Source: a virus. Taken from it: DNA of 38,435 bases. Positions within the stretch are counted from its first letter, which is position 1; each line of letters opens with the position of its first letter. Position numbers and translations under genes: made by a program. Below are positions 5,973-13,219 of the stretch, in pieces. Location of the stretch: positions 1 to 38,435 of IMG/VR virus record IMGVR_UViG_3300037153_000036. One strand, given 5' to 3'. Below the pieces are notes generated by a model that saw only the letters and a list, made by a program, of their open reading frames with translations, was not told the origin of the DNA and searched no databases.

Positions 5973-6001
5973 TTGACATAAGGAATTACTTGTGCTATAC
6001 T
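5973..6001 (+). promoter_or_regulatory. Near-consensus sigma70 promoter of the replication operon
   Basis: TTGACA (5973-5978), a 17-base spacer, and TATACT (5996-6001), which matches the -10 consensus at five of six bases. It faces the long plus-strand operon, with a predicted start near 6008, just before the leader ORF ribosome site. It is the best promoter match found in the window and needs no phage RNA polymerase, consistent with early transcription by the host enzyme. Confidence 0.8.
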
Positions 6002-6024
6002 AGTCTTGATAATGAGGAAAGGAC

Positions 6025-6087
6025 ATGACGTTCACTCCAAGTTATCAATCCACCAACTCAGGAGTAGACGATGCCGCTAACAAGTGA
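6025..6087 (+). CDS. 20-codon leader ORF
   Basis: ATG 6025 follows a strong GAGGAAAGG site and starts about 18 bases after the expected transcript start. It encodes MTFTPSYQSTNSGVDDAANK and stops at 6085-6087, overlapping the start of the next gene (6071) by 17 bases in another frame. The arrangement resembles a coupling or attenuating leader peptide. The peptide has no run of one amino acid that would point to classic attenuation, so simple translational coupling is more likely. Confidence 0.5.
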   Translation: MTFTPSYQSTNSGVDDAANK

Positions 6088-6529
6088 ACAAGCAAACGCA
6101 TATGTTCGTCGGGTAAAGTCACAGTTCGATGGTATCGGTGTCAAGAATGGCACCAGTATGCCACCAAGCAAGGATAGTAACACCGATCCAATTGTGTGGG
6201 AGTTGTATGTTGTGCAACTGCTTGAGGGATTGCTCAAAGCGCGTAAAGAGAAAGCAATGGAAGCGTTAGTCAGTAACGATATCATTCAGGACCATAAGGC
6301 AGAGCCGTATCCACCGGGCACCGAGTTGGCGGCATATGTTGGTTACAACTGTCAAGTGTTCGTCAAGGTCAACAAGGAAAGTAGCCGGTTTGATCGGGCC
6401 GCGTTGAAGGGCGTGTTGATCCGTCACAAGATCAGCCCGAAAGTAGCAACCACAATCGAGAAGGAGTGCATGAAACCAGCAATACCGGCAACGTCGATCA
6501 GAGCAATTCCTTTGATCAACGACGAGTAA
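6071..6529 (+). CDS. Hypothetical early phage protein, 152 aa
   Basis: ATG 6071 has GGAG at 6061-6064. This is the first full-size gene of the long rightward operon and is followed by a stem-loop. The 152-residue protein is soluble and mixed helix/strand, with a helical segment (VWELYVVQLLEGLLKARKEKAMEAL, about residues 42-66) and a basic C-terminal half. No family was recognised. Its promoter-proximal position suggests an early takeover or regulatory role, which is inference. Confidence 0.7.
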   Translation: MPLTSEQANAYVRRVKSQFDGIGVKNGTSMPPSKDSNTDPIVWELYVVQLLEGLLKARKEKAMEALVSNDIIQDHKAEPYPPGTELAAYVGYNCQVFVKVNKESSRFDRAALKGVLIRHKISPKVATTIEKECMKPAIPATSIRAIPLINDE

Positions 6530-6543
6530 TGTGTGCGCGTGTG

Positions 6544-6569
6544 GCCCCGAGCGCAGATTACATCGGGGC
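6544..6569 (+). terminator. Stem-loop after the first early gene
   Basis: GCCCCGA (6544-6550) and TCGGGGC (6563-6569) form a perfect seven-base stem with a 12-base loop, followed by AT-rich ATTAATAATAA rather than a T-tract. It lies 15 bases after the 6529 stop and before the ribosome site at 6583. A weak terminator/attenuator or mRNA end-protecting hairpin is likely. Confidence 0.5.
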
Positions 6570-6595
6570 ATTAATAATAAACGGGGAGTTCGGTT

Positions 6596-6853
6596 ATGGA
6601 GAACAACACTCGTAAGAGTGAAGAGTATCGGTTCGACAATCATACCTATACAATAGAACACAATCCAGATGCTCCTGACGGTAGGCGGTGGACGTGGGTA
6701 GTCGCTCACATCATCGCTCTATCATTCGTAGGTGAAGCTGCTACTATGGCCGCAGCGCACCACGACGCGCGACACACGATTAAGGAGCTAGGGAACGATG
6801 CAAATAGATACACCGATCAGTCGCGCAACAATCAATCAACTGAGCGTAGATGA
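6596..6853 (+). CDS. Hypothetical phage protein, 85 aa
   Basis: ATG 6596 with GGGGAG at 6583-6588. The hydrophilic 85-residue protein has a moderately hydrophobic middle (WVVAHIIALSFVGEAATMAAA, about residues 34-54) and a polar Asn/Arg tail. The last 56 bases overlap the next gene. No family was recognised. Confidence 0.55.
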   Translation: MENNTRKSEEYRFDNHTYTIEHNPDAPDGRRWTWVVAHIIALSFVGEAATMAAAHHDARHTIKELGNDANRYTDQSRNNQSTERR

Positions 6854-7085
6854 ACTAGACAAGCAGCTAGACGCCATACGTGCGCGTCGGCTTGTGCGTG
6901 TGCAGAAGCTAGAGGAGTTGGCCAAAGTAAAAGCGGATGAAGCACGACTGACCAACTACATCAAGTTCGAAGGCCAACTTCAACGTGTGAAGCGTATGCT
7001 GGAGAAGCACATGGAGACCGAGCAGAAGCTAGACGAAGCGATCCACAAGCTGCGTGTAATTGTGTTGAACATGGAGCTAATGTAA
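6798..7085 (+). CDS. Coiled-coil hypothetical protein, 95 aa
   Basis: ATG 6798 preceded by AAGGAG at 6782-6787 and GGGA nearer the start. The 95-residue product is almost wholly alpha-helical with heptad-like Leu spacing (ELDKQLDAIRARRLVRVQKLEEL and the segment to residue 90), so it probably forms a coiled coil and oligomerises. No known family. The stop overlaps the next start as TAATG. Confidence 0.7.
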   Translation: MQIDTPISRATINQLSVDELDKQLDAIRARRLVRVQKLEELAKVKADEARLTNYIKFEGQLQRVKRMLEKHMETEQKLDEAIHKLRVIVLNMELM

Positions 7086-7366
7086 TGAGTGATGAACCGA
7101 CGGTCCACGACTTCAGCCTGCCGGTCACTGAACAGTTCCCCAACACGCAGCCATGGCCGGTCAAGCCGCCCGAGCGTCATTGGCTCCATCGGTGGCATTG
7201 GCTGCTAGACGACGACGGCGCGTTCTATCTCGGGCAATGGAACTGGAAATTCGGCTGGCACTTCGGATGGAGTGGAAAGCCTGATCCTGAGGACATGGAT
7301 GGTTGGCGCTACATGGAAGCCGCCTCACCGTCATTACGCATTGCAAGTGGAGCCAAATGTGAGTGA
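7085..7366 (+). CDS. Trp-rich hypothetical protein, 93 aa
   Basis: Starts in a TAATG overlap. The 93-residue protein is strikingly aromatic in the middle (HWLHRWHWLL, then GQWNWKFGWHFGW, about residues 33-59) with 11 Trp residues. No signal peptide or membrane segment. Family unknown. Its end overlaps the next gene by eight bases. Confidence 0.65.
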   Translation: MSDEPTVHDFSLPVTEQFPNTQPWPVKPPERHWLHRWHWLLDDDGAFYLGQWNWKFGWHFGWSGKPDPEDMDGWRYMEAASPSLRIASGAKCE

Positions 7367-7739
7367 CAAAACTACGGACTGCAACTGCGGTAGCTCGGGC
7401 GCTGTCCACGCCTACAACTGCCCAGCGGATCAACCCGCTCGCCACCAATCGACAGTCAGATGGGACGACTGCGCCGAGTTCTGCATCGACGTTGACTGGT
7501 GCGTGGAGCACCGTCGCTGCAAGCGGGCGGAAGATCAGCACGCGCGTTCCAATACGACCGAACTGCAACAGGCAACAATTGCGCTCAATGAGGCGCTTGA
7601 CGCCTATTGGAATGATGCAGTTCGCGGCCTTAGCCTAACCGGCATGGGGGAGCACCACATGATCCGAATTACCGATGCCCAGCGCCGATGCCGCCTAGCG
7701 CTGGAAGCCGAAGGCGTGGAGACCAGAGATGAGCGATAA
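7359..7739 (+). CDS. Cys-rich hypothetical protein, possible zinc binding
   Basis: The frame is open further upstream, but GTG 7359 has GTGGAG seven bases before and an overlap with the preceding stop, giving 126 residues. The N-terminus has DCNCGSSGAVHAYNC and then DDCAEFCIDVDWCVEHRRC; these Cys/His clusters could bind one or two zinc ions. The C-terminal half is helical (QQATIALNEALDAYW). No family was recognised. Confidence 0.6.
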   Translation: MSDKTTDCNCGSSGAVHAYNCPADQPARHQSTVRWDDCAEFCIDVDWCVEHRRCKRAEDQHARSNTTELQQATIALNEALDAYWNDAVRGLSLTGMGEHHMIRITDAQRRCRLALEAEGVETRDER

Positions 7740-7774
7740 AACCACCGTTTAGTCCATCGTTATGGAGAACCACA

Positions 7775-8050
7775 ATGCCTGAACTAAAGGGTCCGGTTCG
7801 TGCGCGTGATCTGCGTGTAGCAATAAAGGAATACGGTGCCGAGGGCGGCATCATCTACATATTGGAGCGCTTCCTTGACGAATACTCTACCCATAGACAG
7901 CAACTCCGTGAGTTGGCCGAGATACAAGCCAACCTCGTAGACCAGTTCTCCACTGTCATCCGTGCCGCGACTGAGCTACAGTCGCAGGTCGCCAACTTTC
8001 GGCGGCTGATCCAGCAAGGGGATGACACCGATGAAGGAGCACACGGCTAG
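7775..8050 (+). CDS. Hypothetical helical protein, 91 aa
   Basis: ATG 7775 with TGGAG at 7763-7767, after a 35-base gap with no visible structure. The 91-residue protein is mostly helical, with a long amphipathic stretch (HRQQLRELAEIQANLVDQFSTVIRAATELQSQVANFRRLI, two consecutive helices). Its end overlaps the nuclease gene by 20 bases. Its position just ahead of a recombination nuclease suggests an accessory factor, but no motif supports this. Confidence 0.65.
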   Translation: MPELKGPVRARDLRVAIKEYGAEGGIIYILERFLDEYSTHRQQLRELAEIQANLVDQFSTVIRAATELQSQVANFRRLIQQGDDTDEGAHG

Positions 8051-9116
8051 CTTCCGACTCGCCACGCCTGCCGACAACCATCTACAGGTGTTCGACAACA
8101 CCAAGCTGGTAGCCATGAACACGTGCCCCACGTATGGCTTGCTACGCTACGACTTACACAAAGCAGTAGAACGTAGGTCACGTGCTCTAGCACTAGAGTG
8201 CGGCAAGGCCATGCACGATGTGTTCGCATGGGTGCGCTTGGTGACACTGCTGCATGGTCCTGATGCTCCTAATGATCCACACCTAATGGAGAAGTATCGA
8301 TACCATGGTATCCGTCTGTTTGGGGAGGACAGGTTCAGGGAGATCACTACTCATGCATCCGACACTGATCATGTTGATGTTGCAAAGCGCGGAGCTATCG
8401 CTGTGTTGGACACGAGCGGTTACTACGACGACCCTCGCGACCGCCGACGCACACTTGCAAATATGGAGGAATGCGCTCTCTACTATATTGATCGCTGGCG
8501 ATGGGATCGACCTGTATGGCAGCGTGATCCTACCGATGCACACACCGATGTCGGGATCGAGATACCGTTTGATCTAGTGATCGACATCGAGGGTCTCAAT
8601 CTGATGTCAGTCCGCTATGTGGGGCGGATCGATGGCATCCATCACCATGTGGACGGCATCAACCTGCACGACAACAAGACCGCATCGCGTCTCAACGATG
8701 CCTGGGAGATGTCGTTCAACATCAGCAGTCAGATCACTGGATACTGTATCGCAGCGTCGGTATTTACACAACAGGTAGTAGAGCGCGCGCATGTATTAGG
8801 TCTTGCGGTCCCACTTCCAAAGTTGTATGACTATGGTGGTTACGTTCAGTCTGGCTACCTGCGGCAATCCTACCACTACGACCGATGGCTGACATGGTTG
8901 GTTCATACCGTGCAGATGTATAACCTCTACACAGGTGACCCGTATGCTGCACCACGCTACTCACATAGCTGCAATCGATACTTTCGGCCATGTCAGTTTA
9001 TCCCGTTCTGTGATGCAACAGAGGAGGAAGAACGCCTGATGATAAATGAGTTCGTTACCGATGTGTGGAGTCCGCTCGATAGCGTAGCAGCCGAAACCCT
9101 TCACCAAGAGGACTAA
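8031..9116 (+). CDS. Cas4-like PD-(D/E)XK exonuclease with Fe-S cysteines
   Basis: ATG 8031 is chosen over ATG 8022 because AAGGGG (8016-8021) abuts 8022 but is nine bases from 8031. The 361-residue protein has the RecB/Cas4 nuclease layout: G58-KAMH-62 (motif with the first catalytic His), E177, GRID201 and D214-N-K216 (the D-x-K catalytic pair), and Q234-x3-Y238. C32 near the N-terminus and C314-x6-C321-x5-C327 near the C-terminus can hold a 4Fe-4S cluster as in Cas4 and AddB. It is expected to resect DNA ends to ssDNA for recombination. It lies beside a Sak4-like ATPase and an SSB-like gene, a standard phage recombination set. No CRISPR array is present. Confidence 0.8.
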   Translation: MKEHTASFRLATPADNHLQVFDNTKLVAMNTCPTYGLLRYDLHKAVERRSRALALECGKAMHDVFAWVRLVTLLHGPDAPNDPHLMEKYRYHGIRLFGEDRFREITTHASDTDHVDVAKRGAIAVLDTSGYYDDPRDRRRTLANMEECALYYIDRWRWDRPVWQRDPTDAHTDVGIEIPFDLVIDIEGLNLMSVRYVGRIDGIHHHVDGINLHDNKTASRLNDAWEMSFNISSQITGYCIAASVFTQQVVERAHVLGLAVPLPKLYDYGGYVQSGYLRQSYHYDRWLTWLVHTVQMYNLYTGDPYAAPRYSHSCNRYFRPCQFIPFCDATEEEERLMINEFVTDVWSPLDSVAAETLHQED

Positions 9117-9118
9117 CG

Positions 9119-9334
9119 ATGTCCGAAGTTACCGAAAACCTAGACCTTGTAGCCATCATGCTCGCACTAAAGTCAGCAGCACGATCCGCTAATGCTGGCC
9201 ACATCACGACAGCCATCGACACCATCGTTGATGTGATAACTGACATTGGCCAAGCAGTCGTCAGACTAGAAGATGCCGTGTTCGAGGTCGATGCGCCAGC
9301 CAACGATGACGAGGGTGGCAGCGAGGATGAATGA
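9119..9334 (+). CDS. Acidic hypothetical protein, 71 aa
   Basis: ATG 9119 with AAGAGGA just upstream, two bases after the nuclease stop. The 71-residue protein is helical and acidic with a Glu/Asp tail (ANDDEGGSEDE). It sits between the nuclease and the ATPase and overlaps the latter by eight bases. Acidic tails are common in SSB-type and recombination accessory proteins, but no domain is recognised here. Confidence 0.6.
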   Translation: MSEVTENLDLVAIMLALKSAARSANAGHITTAIDTIVDVITDIGQAVVRLEDAVFEVDAPANDDEGGSEDE

Positions 9335-10121
9335 GTGGAACATTGGCGGTGTCGCCATATCAACGCCTAAAGTCGATGACGCTCGACTGATGGCGCTATT
9401 GTGGGGTGACACAGGCAGTGGCAAGACAACGCTCGCAGCTACAGCACCGGGTGTCAAACTGCATCTGTGCTTCGATCCTGGTGGTTACTTGTCATTGGCT
9501 GGCCGCAACGACGTAGCACTGTTCAACTTAGCAGGAGAGTTGCCCACTGCAATGATGACCAAGTTTGCACAGCCCGATCCGTATGGTATCGAGGCATTCG
9601 TTAAGCAGCATGACGAAGTGCAGACCATCATCGTGGACAGCATGACTACGTTCGCTTACAAGGCACTTGTCTACGTGACTACACAACGCAAGGGTGGTGC
9701 CGGATCACTCGATATCCCCGGCATTCCAGGCTACTCACAACGCAACACCCATGTCATCCGTATGGTTGCTAGTCTGATGACTATTGCTGATCGACACAAG
9801 CGCAACCTGATCCTGATTACCCATGAGGGCACACGCGATGAGGAGACAAAGCGCATCACCATGGTGCTCGCCAAGAACACGGCCAATCAGATTGGTTTGC
9901 GCCTGAACGAGATATGGCACGTGACAGACGATGGTAGTAAGCGCACCATCGCTGTGCGACCATACCTGCTACGTGAGCCGATGAAAACGCGCATGTTCGA
10001 CACACGCAAGGCATCGACGTTCACGTGGGTGTATGACCCCGACACGCACACAGGAGGAACAATCGATGGATGGTTGACGAAATGGCAACAGGGTGGTGGC
10101 CGCAAGATACCACTACCATGA
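9327..10121 (+). CDS. RecA-like P-loop ATPase, probable Sak4-type annealing protein
   Basis: ATG 9327 overlaps the preceding stop, with GAGGGTGG at 9311-9318. The 264-residue protein has Walker A GDTGSGKT (27-34), Walker B IIVDS (101-105) and a later IHVRM/LILITHEG strand. This is the size and order of phage Sak4/AAA_24 nucleotide-binding proteins, which are RecA/Rad51-related and promote single-strand annealing. Co-location with a Cas4-like exonuclease and an SSB-like gene supports the recombinase role. A generic phage AAA ATPase is the alternative. A perfect hairpin follows seven bases after the stop. Confidence 0.75.
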   Translation: MNEWNIGGVAISTPKVDDARLMALLWGDTGSGKTTLAATAPGVKLHLCFDPGGYLSLAGRNDVALFNLAGELPTAMMTKFAQPDPYGIEAFVKQHDEVQTIIVDSMTTFAYKALVYVTTQRKGGAGSLDIPGIPGYSQRNTHVIRMVASLMTIADRHKRNLILITHEGTRDEETKRITMVLAKNTANQIGLRLNEIWHVTDDGSKRTIAVRPYLLREPMKTRMFDTRKASTFTWVYDPDTHTGGTIDGWLTKWQQGGGRKIPLP

Positions 10122-10127
10122 AGAAGG

Positions 10128-10158
10128 CTCGGGTGGGGAGGCGATCCTACCACCCGAG
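10128..10158 (+). terminator. Perfect 9-base stem-loop after the Sak4-like gene
   Basis: CTCGGGTGG (10128-10136) pairs perfectly with CCACCCGAG (10150-10158) across a 13-base loop. It is followed by TAAGTTGTAAC, so there is no proper T-tract. It could be an attenuator, a 3'-end stabiliser or a processing element before the SSB-like gene. Confidence 0.55.
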
Positions 10159-10235
10159 TAAGTTGTAACACCGATGCGCTCCCTCACCAGGAGACAGGTG
10201 TTCAGTGTATGGATCATCGAAGGAGTATGCAAGGC

Positions 10236-10646
10236 ATGAGTGGCTCGCTCATCGAATTTTCACAAGACTTGACCACCCAGGAAGCACCGCCCCCACTGCC
10301 ACCGGGTCCGTATCCTGCTGAGATTGTATCAGCACAGCGTCGCATATCGCAGACCACAGGCAAGCCGTATGCCAACATCGGCATCCGTATCGCTCCTGAG
10401 AGCTATCCCGCGGATTTCCCCGATGGCGATCCCGAAGGCATCACGCTGTTCTACAACCGCTTGCAGATTGGTGATACGCAGACCATCCGGTTCGCATGGA
10501 AGCGGTTCTTGCTCGCCTGCGGTATGCCGCTATCCAACCGTGTGGATATGTTGGACCTGATCGGCAAGACAGTCACAGTGGACATCACCCATCAGGAATA
10601 CGAGGGTGAGGATCGTGCACAGATTGCCCGTGTCCTGACACCGTGA
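10236..10646 (+). CDS. Putative ssDNA-binding protein (DUF669-like)
   Basis: Of three in-frame ATGs, 10236 is preferred because AAGGAG (10220-10225) is ten bases upstream. The 136-residue protein follows the pattern of phage DUF669/SSB-like proteins: a PGPYPAEIVSAQRRISQTTGKPYANIGIRI opening, an ITLFYNRLQI central strand, a FAWKRFLLACGM helix, and a final LIGKTVTVDITHQEYEGEDRAQIARV strand pair. It would coat ssDNA during recombination or replication. Evidence is the pattern plus context; no aromatic ssDNA-contact residue can be assigned by eye. It is flanked by hairpins at 10128 and 10653. Confidence 0.55.
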   Translation: MSGSLIEFSQDLTTQEAPPPLPPGPYPAEIVSAQRRISQTTGKPYANIGIRIAPESYPADFPDGDPEGITLFYNRLQIGDTQTIRFAWKRFLLACGMPLSNRVDMLDLIGKTVTVDITHQEYEGEDRAQIARVLTP

Positions 10647-10652
10647 CCAGTG

Positions 10653-10693
10653 AGCGCGCACATTGTGTATTGCAACTGCGCGATGTGCGCGCT
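10653..10693 (+). terminator. Perfect 11-base stem-loop after the SSB-like gene
   Basis: AGCGCGCACAT (10653-10663) pairs perfectly with ATGTGCGCGCT (10683-10693) around a 19-base loop, followed by ATCTTCC. The GC-rich stem begins seven bases after the 10646 stop and ends 24 bases before the next ribosome site. It is a good candidate for an intrinsic terminator of partial strength or a stabilising 3' structure. Confidence 0.6.
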
Positions 10694-10728
10694 ATCTTCC
10701 ACTCGCCTACTAACCAACAGGAGTTTTC

Positions 10729-11028
10729 ATGGCCCAAGCAGCTCAGCCCGCACCTGTCGTTGACAAGAAGAAGCGCACCCGCTCTCCGTCACCGCCGCGT
10801 GTGGCGTTCCTCGTTATGCAGGCCGTCGGTAATGACGGTCAGCCGATCCCTGGTTTCAGCAAATCCAATCTCAAGGTTCTGTCCGTCGAGACCAACGCAG
10901 AGACGGTGTTGGAGAAGGTTGATAGCGGTGAGACACAGAACGCATTCTATGTGCGTGTTGTGGTTCCGCCTCGCGTGGCCGCACGACCGGGGCAGTCCGC
11001 TCCCAAGCCTCTGCCTGCCGCTGCCTGA
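10729..11028 (+). CDS. Small basic hypothetical protein, 99 aa
   Basis: ATG 10729 with a strong CAGGAG site at 10718-10723. The 99-residue protein has a Lys/Arg/Ser/Pro-rich N-terminus (VDKKKRTRSPSPPRVAF), a beta-like core (LKVLSVETNAETVLEKV, FYVRVVVPP) and an Ala/Pro tail. A monocistronic-like setting between two strong hairpins and a strong ribosome site suggests high expression. Nucleic-acid binding is a guess from charge; no family was recognised. Confidence 0.7.
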   Translation: MAQAAQPAPVVDKKKRTRSPSPPRVAFLVMQAVGNDGQPIPGFSKSNLKVLSVETNAETVLEKVDSGETQNAFYVRVVVPPRVAARPGQSAPKPLPAAA

Positions 11029-11054
11029 CGTTAGTCTACACGGATGGGATGGAG

Positions 11055-11082
11055 TGGGCCGCACCGCGGAGGCTGCGGCCCA
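11055..11082 (+). terminator. Rho-independent terminator
   Basis: TGGGCCGCA (11055-11063) and TGCGGCCCA (11074-11082) form a perfect nine-base GC-rich stem with a ten-base loop, followed by TTCTATTT. It lies 26 bases after the 11028 stop. This is the best terminator candidate in the early operon, and it argues against an upstream start at 11049 for the next gene. Confidence 0.75.
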
Positions 11083-11102
11083 TTCTATTTATGGAGGGTA
11101 TC

Positions 11103-11369
11103 GTGCGGATCGTTCGCATAGACACCTACATCCCTGTCGATAAGCTAAAACGCACTGGCAGGGAGAGCACGACACCGCCGTATGGCACCGTCATCGTATG
11201 GCGCTGTGACGAACAGCTAGCACATGCTCTCGATGCAGCGGCTAAGCAATACGGTTTATCACGTGGTATGCTGATCGCCAACACCATGCGTAGCGTGGTT
11301 CACAAAATCATCAACGGTAGAATTGAGGAGCGTGAGGATGAGTGGCACACCGATCCAGTGGGACAGTAA
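11103..11369 (+). CDS. Ribbon-helix-helix-like small protein
   Basis: GTG 11103 is preferred: GGAGGG at 11093-11098 is ideally placed and the in-frame ATG at 11049 lies before the terminator stem. The 88-residue product has a short strand (TVIVWRCDEQLAHALDAAAKQYG) followed by LSRGMLIANTMRSVV, the strand-helix-turn-helix order of CopG/Arc-type DNA-binding proteins. It may regulate the operon. It overlaps the helicase gene by 32 bases. Function is inferred from this pattern alone. Confidence 0.55.
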   Translation: MRIVRIDTYIPVDKLKRTGRESTTPPYGTVIVWRCDEQLAHALDAAAKQYGLSRGMLIANTMRSVVHKIINGRIEEREDEWHTDPVGQ

Positions 11370-12633
11370 ACAACAGGAGGCGATAGACGCATGTTGCGAC
11401 GTGACCAAGCGCCTTGTAGCTGTGACTGGTGCTGCGGGGACAGGCAAGACACGGTTGCTGGATGCTATAGCGAACAAGCTAATTGGGTATGGATATTCTG
11501 TCCAAACCAGTGCACCAACGGGCAAAGCAGCCAAGCGGATCAAGGAAGCTACTGGCTTGGAAGCGATGACCAATCATCGGATGCTTGGGTATGGTATGCC
11601 GACTGAGGTTGACGATGTGACTGTTGACGGTAAGAAGCGTAAGATAATGCTATCTACCGGACCCAAATTTGGTCGTGAATTGCCGCTACCATTCGACACC
11701 ATCCTGTGCGATGAATACGCGATGGTGAACGTGGAGATACACCGCAACCTCATTGATGCGCTCAAACGAGGTGCCCGATTGTGTATGTTCGGTGATGCAA
11801 ACCAGTTGAAGCCTATCGAGGAGAACAAGCAACTGGACGAAAGACCGAGTAGCTTCCAAGAAATGCTGCGTCGTTTCTCGGGGATCGTGCTGGAGACCAA
11901 CCATCGCCAGGACGAAGGAAGCGGGATCACAAGCAATGGGGTTCTTATTCTGGCAGGCCGTATGCCTAAGCGCAATGATGACTTCGCTATCACCGTCACC
12001 GACACGCCCGTGGACGTTATCCGTAAGCACGTATCTGATGCTTTCGATAGCGGTATCAGCTACGCTTCGGTAGACAACCAGATTATCACGGGCATGAACA
12101 AGTCGTGGATCGGCACGCGGAGGATGAATCTCGTCATACAGTCAATGTTCTGGGATCGCACACTGCCATACATTGAACTACCCAGGTGGAAGTCGGACAA
12201 CGATAACCCTCCCATCCGGGTTCAAGTCGGCTCTAAGGTCGTCAACACAGCCAACGGCTACGACCTTGGTAATGGAGACTCGGTATTCAACGGAGAACTC
12301 GGTATCGTTAACCAGATTGACTTTGAGTATGGAAACATTGAAGTTGACTTTGGAGACCGTTGTGTTATAATTCCTCCGTTGGTGGTTGTTCCAAAGTCCA
12401 ACGGCAGGTTCATCGAGTTCGATCCACGTAAGAACATCGACCTCGGCTATGTGCTGACGACCCACAAGTGCCAAGGCAGTGAATACCAACACGTGACATA
12501 CTGCATGAACAAGAGCACTGGATGGACGCAATCGCGTCGCAACTTCTACACGGGTATCACCCGAGCACGCAAACACTGCACCGTAATCACCGACATGTAT
12601 TCGATCACCAAGTCAACCAAGTTCCCTGGATAG
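11338..12633 (+). CDS. RecD/Dda-type superfamily 1 DNA helicase
   Basis: ATG 11338 has GAGGAG at 11325-11330. The 431-residue protein shows the SF1B helicase motifs in order: motif I GAAGTGKT (31-38), motif Ia SAPTGKAAKRI (58-68), motif II DEYAM (125-129), motif III GDANQLKPI (152-160), motif IV-like LETNHRQ, and the C-terminal TTHKCQGSEYQHV and FYTGITRARKH (motifs V and VI). This matches AAA_30/UvrD_C_2 proteins such as RecD2 and T4 Dda, which unwind DNA 5' to 3'. It likely serves replication initiation or recombination, next to the polymerase gene. Confidence 0.9.
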   Translation: MSGTPIQWDSKQQEAIDACCDVTKRLVAVTGAAGTGKTRLLDAIANKLIGYGYSVQTSAPTGKAAKRIKEATGLEAMTNHRMLGYGMPTEVDDVTVDGKKRKIMLSTGPKFGRELPLPFDTILCDEYAMVNVEIHRNLIDALKRGARLCMFGDANQLKPIEENKQLDERPSSFQEMLRRFSGIVLETNHRQDEGSGITSNGVLILAGRMPKRNDDFAITVTDTPVDVIRKHVSDAFDSGISYASVDNQIITGMNKSWIGTRRMNLVIQSMFWDRTLPYIELPRWKSDNDNPPIRVQVGSKVVNTANGYDLGNGDSVFNGELGIVNQIDFEYGNIEVDFGDRCVIIPPLVVVPKSNGRFIEFDPRKNIDLGYVLTTHKCQGSEYQHVTYCMNKSTGWTQSRRNFYTGITRARKHCTVITDMYSITKSTKFPG

Positions 12634-12642
12634 GAGACAACT

Positions 12643-13161
12643 ATGGCGTTCCAAAAGGTAGACAAGGGTTCATGGCAGAACACCGCAGACGACTTACCTA
12701 GTGTAAGGATGAGTGCTCATCTGGCGGATAGCACCTCCGTCAGATCAGTCGTGTTTTTCATCACGCGAAGAGTTCTCGACGACGTAGGTGCTCCGATTGA
12801 TGAGGAGAACCGCGGATCAATCAAGAAACGAACCCGGATGGCCGTGTATGAAGGAACCGGAACGGATGAGGGTTTCTTGCTGATCACACCCGATCCAAAG
12901 GGATATTCATGCACGCTGAGTGCTCATGGAGCACACACATTTAGTATGTCCGTAGCCATTAGCAAGCTGAGACACTACGTGCTCAATGAGTGTCCTGCTC
13001 CTGTTTGTGATGTCGAGTTCACAATAGATGAGAAAGAACATTCGATCCTCGTCCAATGTCCTGATTGGCTCCGGTTCAATGTAGAGACCAGAACACGACT
13101 GATCGAAGGTCCAAAAGTGGACGTTGTGGAAATGCGCGGCAGGCGGCGTCGCGTGGGTTGA
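12643..13161 (+). CDS. Hypothetical replication-region protein, 172 aa
   Basis: ATG 12643 follows an AGGAG site in the helicase-gene end. The 172-residue protein is soluble with a beta-rich centre (FFITRRVLDDVG, MAVYEGTGTDEGFLLITPDP, VEFTIDEKEHSILVQCP) and a very basic C-terminus (EMRGRRRRVG). No family was recognised. The basic tail and its place between helicase and polymerase suggest a DNA-associated accessory role, unproven. A long hairpin follows four bases after the stop. Confidence 0.65.
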   Translation: MAFQKVDKGSWQNTADDLPSVRMSAHLADSTSVRSVVFFITRRVLDDVGAPIDEENRGSIKKRTRMAVYEGTGTDEGFLLITPDPKGYSCTLSAHGAHTFSMSVAISKLRHYVLNECPAPVCDVEFTIDEKEHSILVQCPDWLRFNVETRTRLIEGPKVDVVEMRGRRRRVG

Positions 13162-13165
13162 ACAT

Positions 13166-13200
13166 TTGCCCGTCGATGTGATACAACCATCGGCGGGCAA
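13166..13200 (+). terminator. 13-base stem-loop before the polymerase gene
   Basis: TTGCCCGTCGATG (13166-13178) pairs with CATCGGCGGGCAA (13188-13200) with one G-U pair and a nine-base loop. There is no T-tract; CCCC follows, then the polymerase ribosome site AAGGA at 13207. It may reduce read-through into the polymerase gene or act as an RNA processing or translational control site. Confidence 0.6.
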
Positions 13201-13219
13201 CCCCACAAGGAATAGGCCG

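Noticed and set aside
6266-6709. 147-codon minus-strand frame opposite the first early genes
   Set aside because: Antisense shadow with Cys/Arg/Leu-rich translation; it lies over the hairpin and ribosome site of two plus-strand genes.
8022-8030. ATG 8022 as start of the Cas4-like gene
   Set aside because: The AAGGGG site directly abuts this ATG with no spacing; ATG 8031 is correctly spaced.
8031-9116. Cas4-like protein as part of a CRISPR system
   Set aside because: No Cas1, Cas2 or repeat array in the window; neighbours are phage recombination genes.
11049-11102. Upstream ATG start for the RHH-like gene
   Set aside because: The added codons would translate the stem of a terminator, and GTG 11103 has a far better ribosome site.
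10643-11143. 166-codon plus-strand frame
   Set aside because: Covers two strong hairpins and the well-supported gene at 10729 in another frame; the translation is Arg/Ser/Cys-rich shadow sequence.
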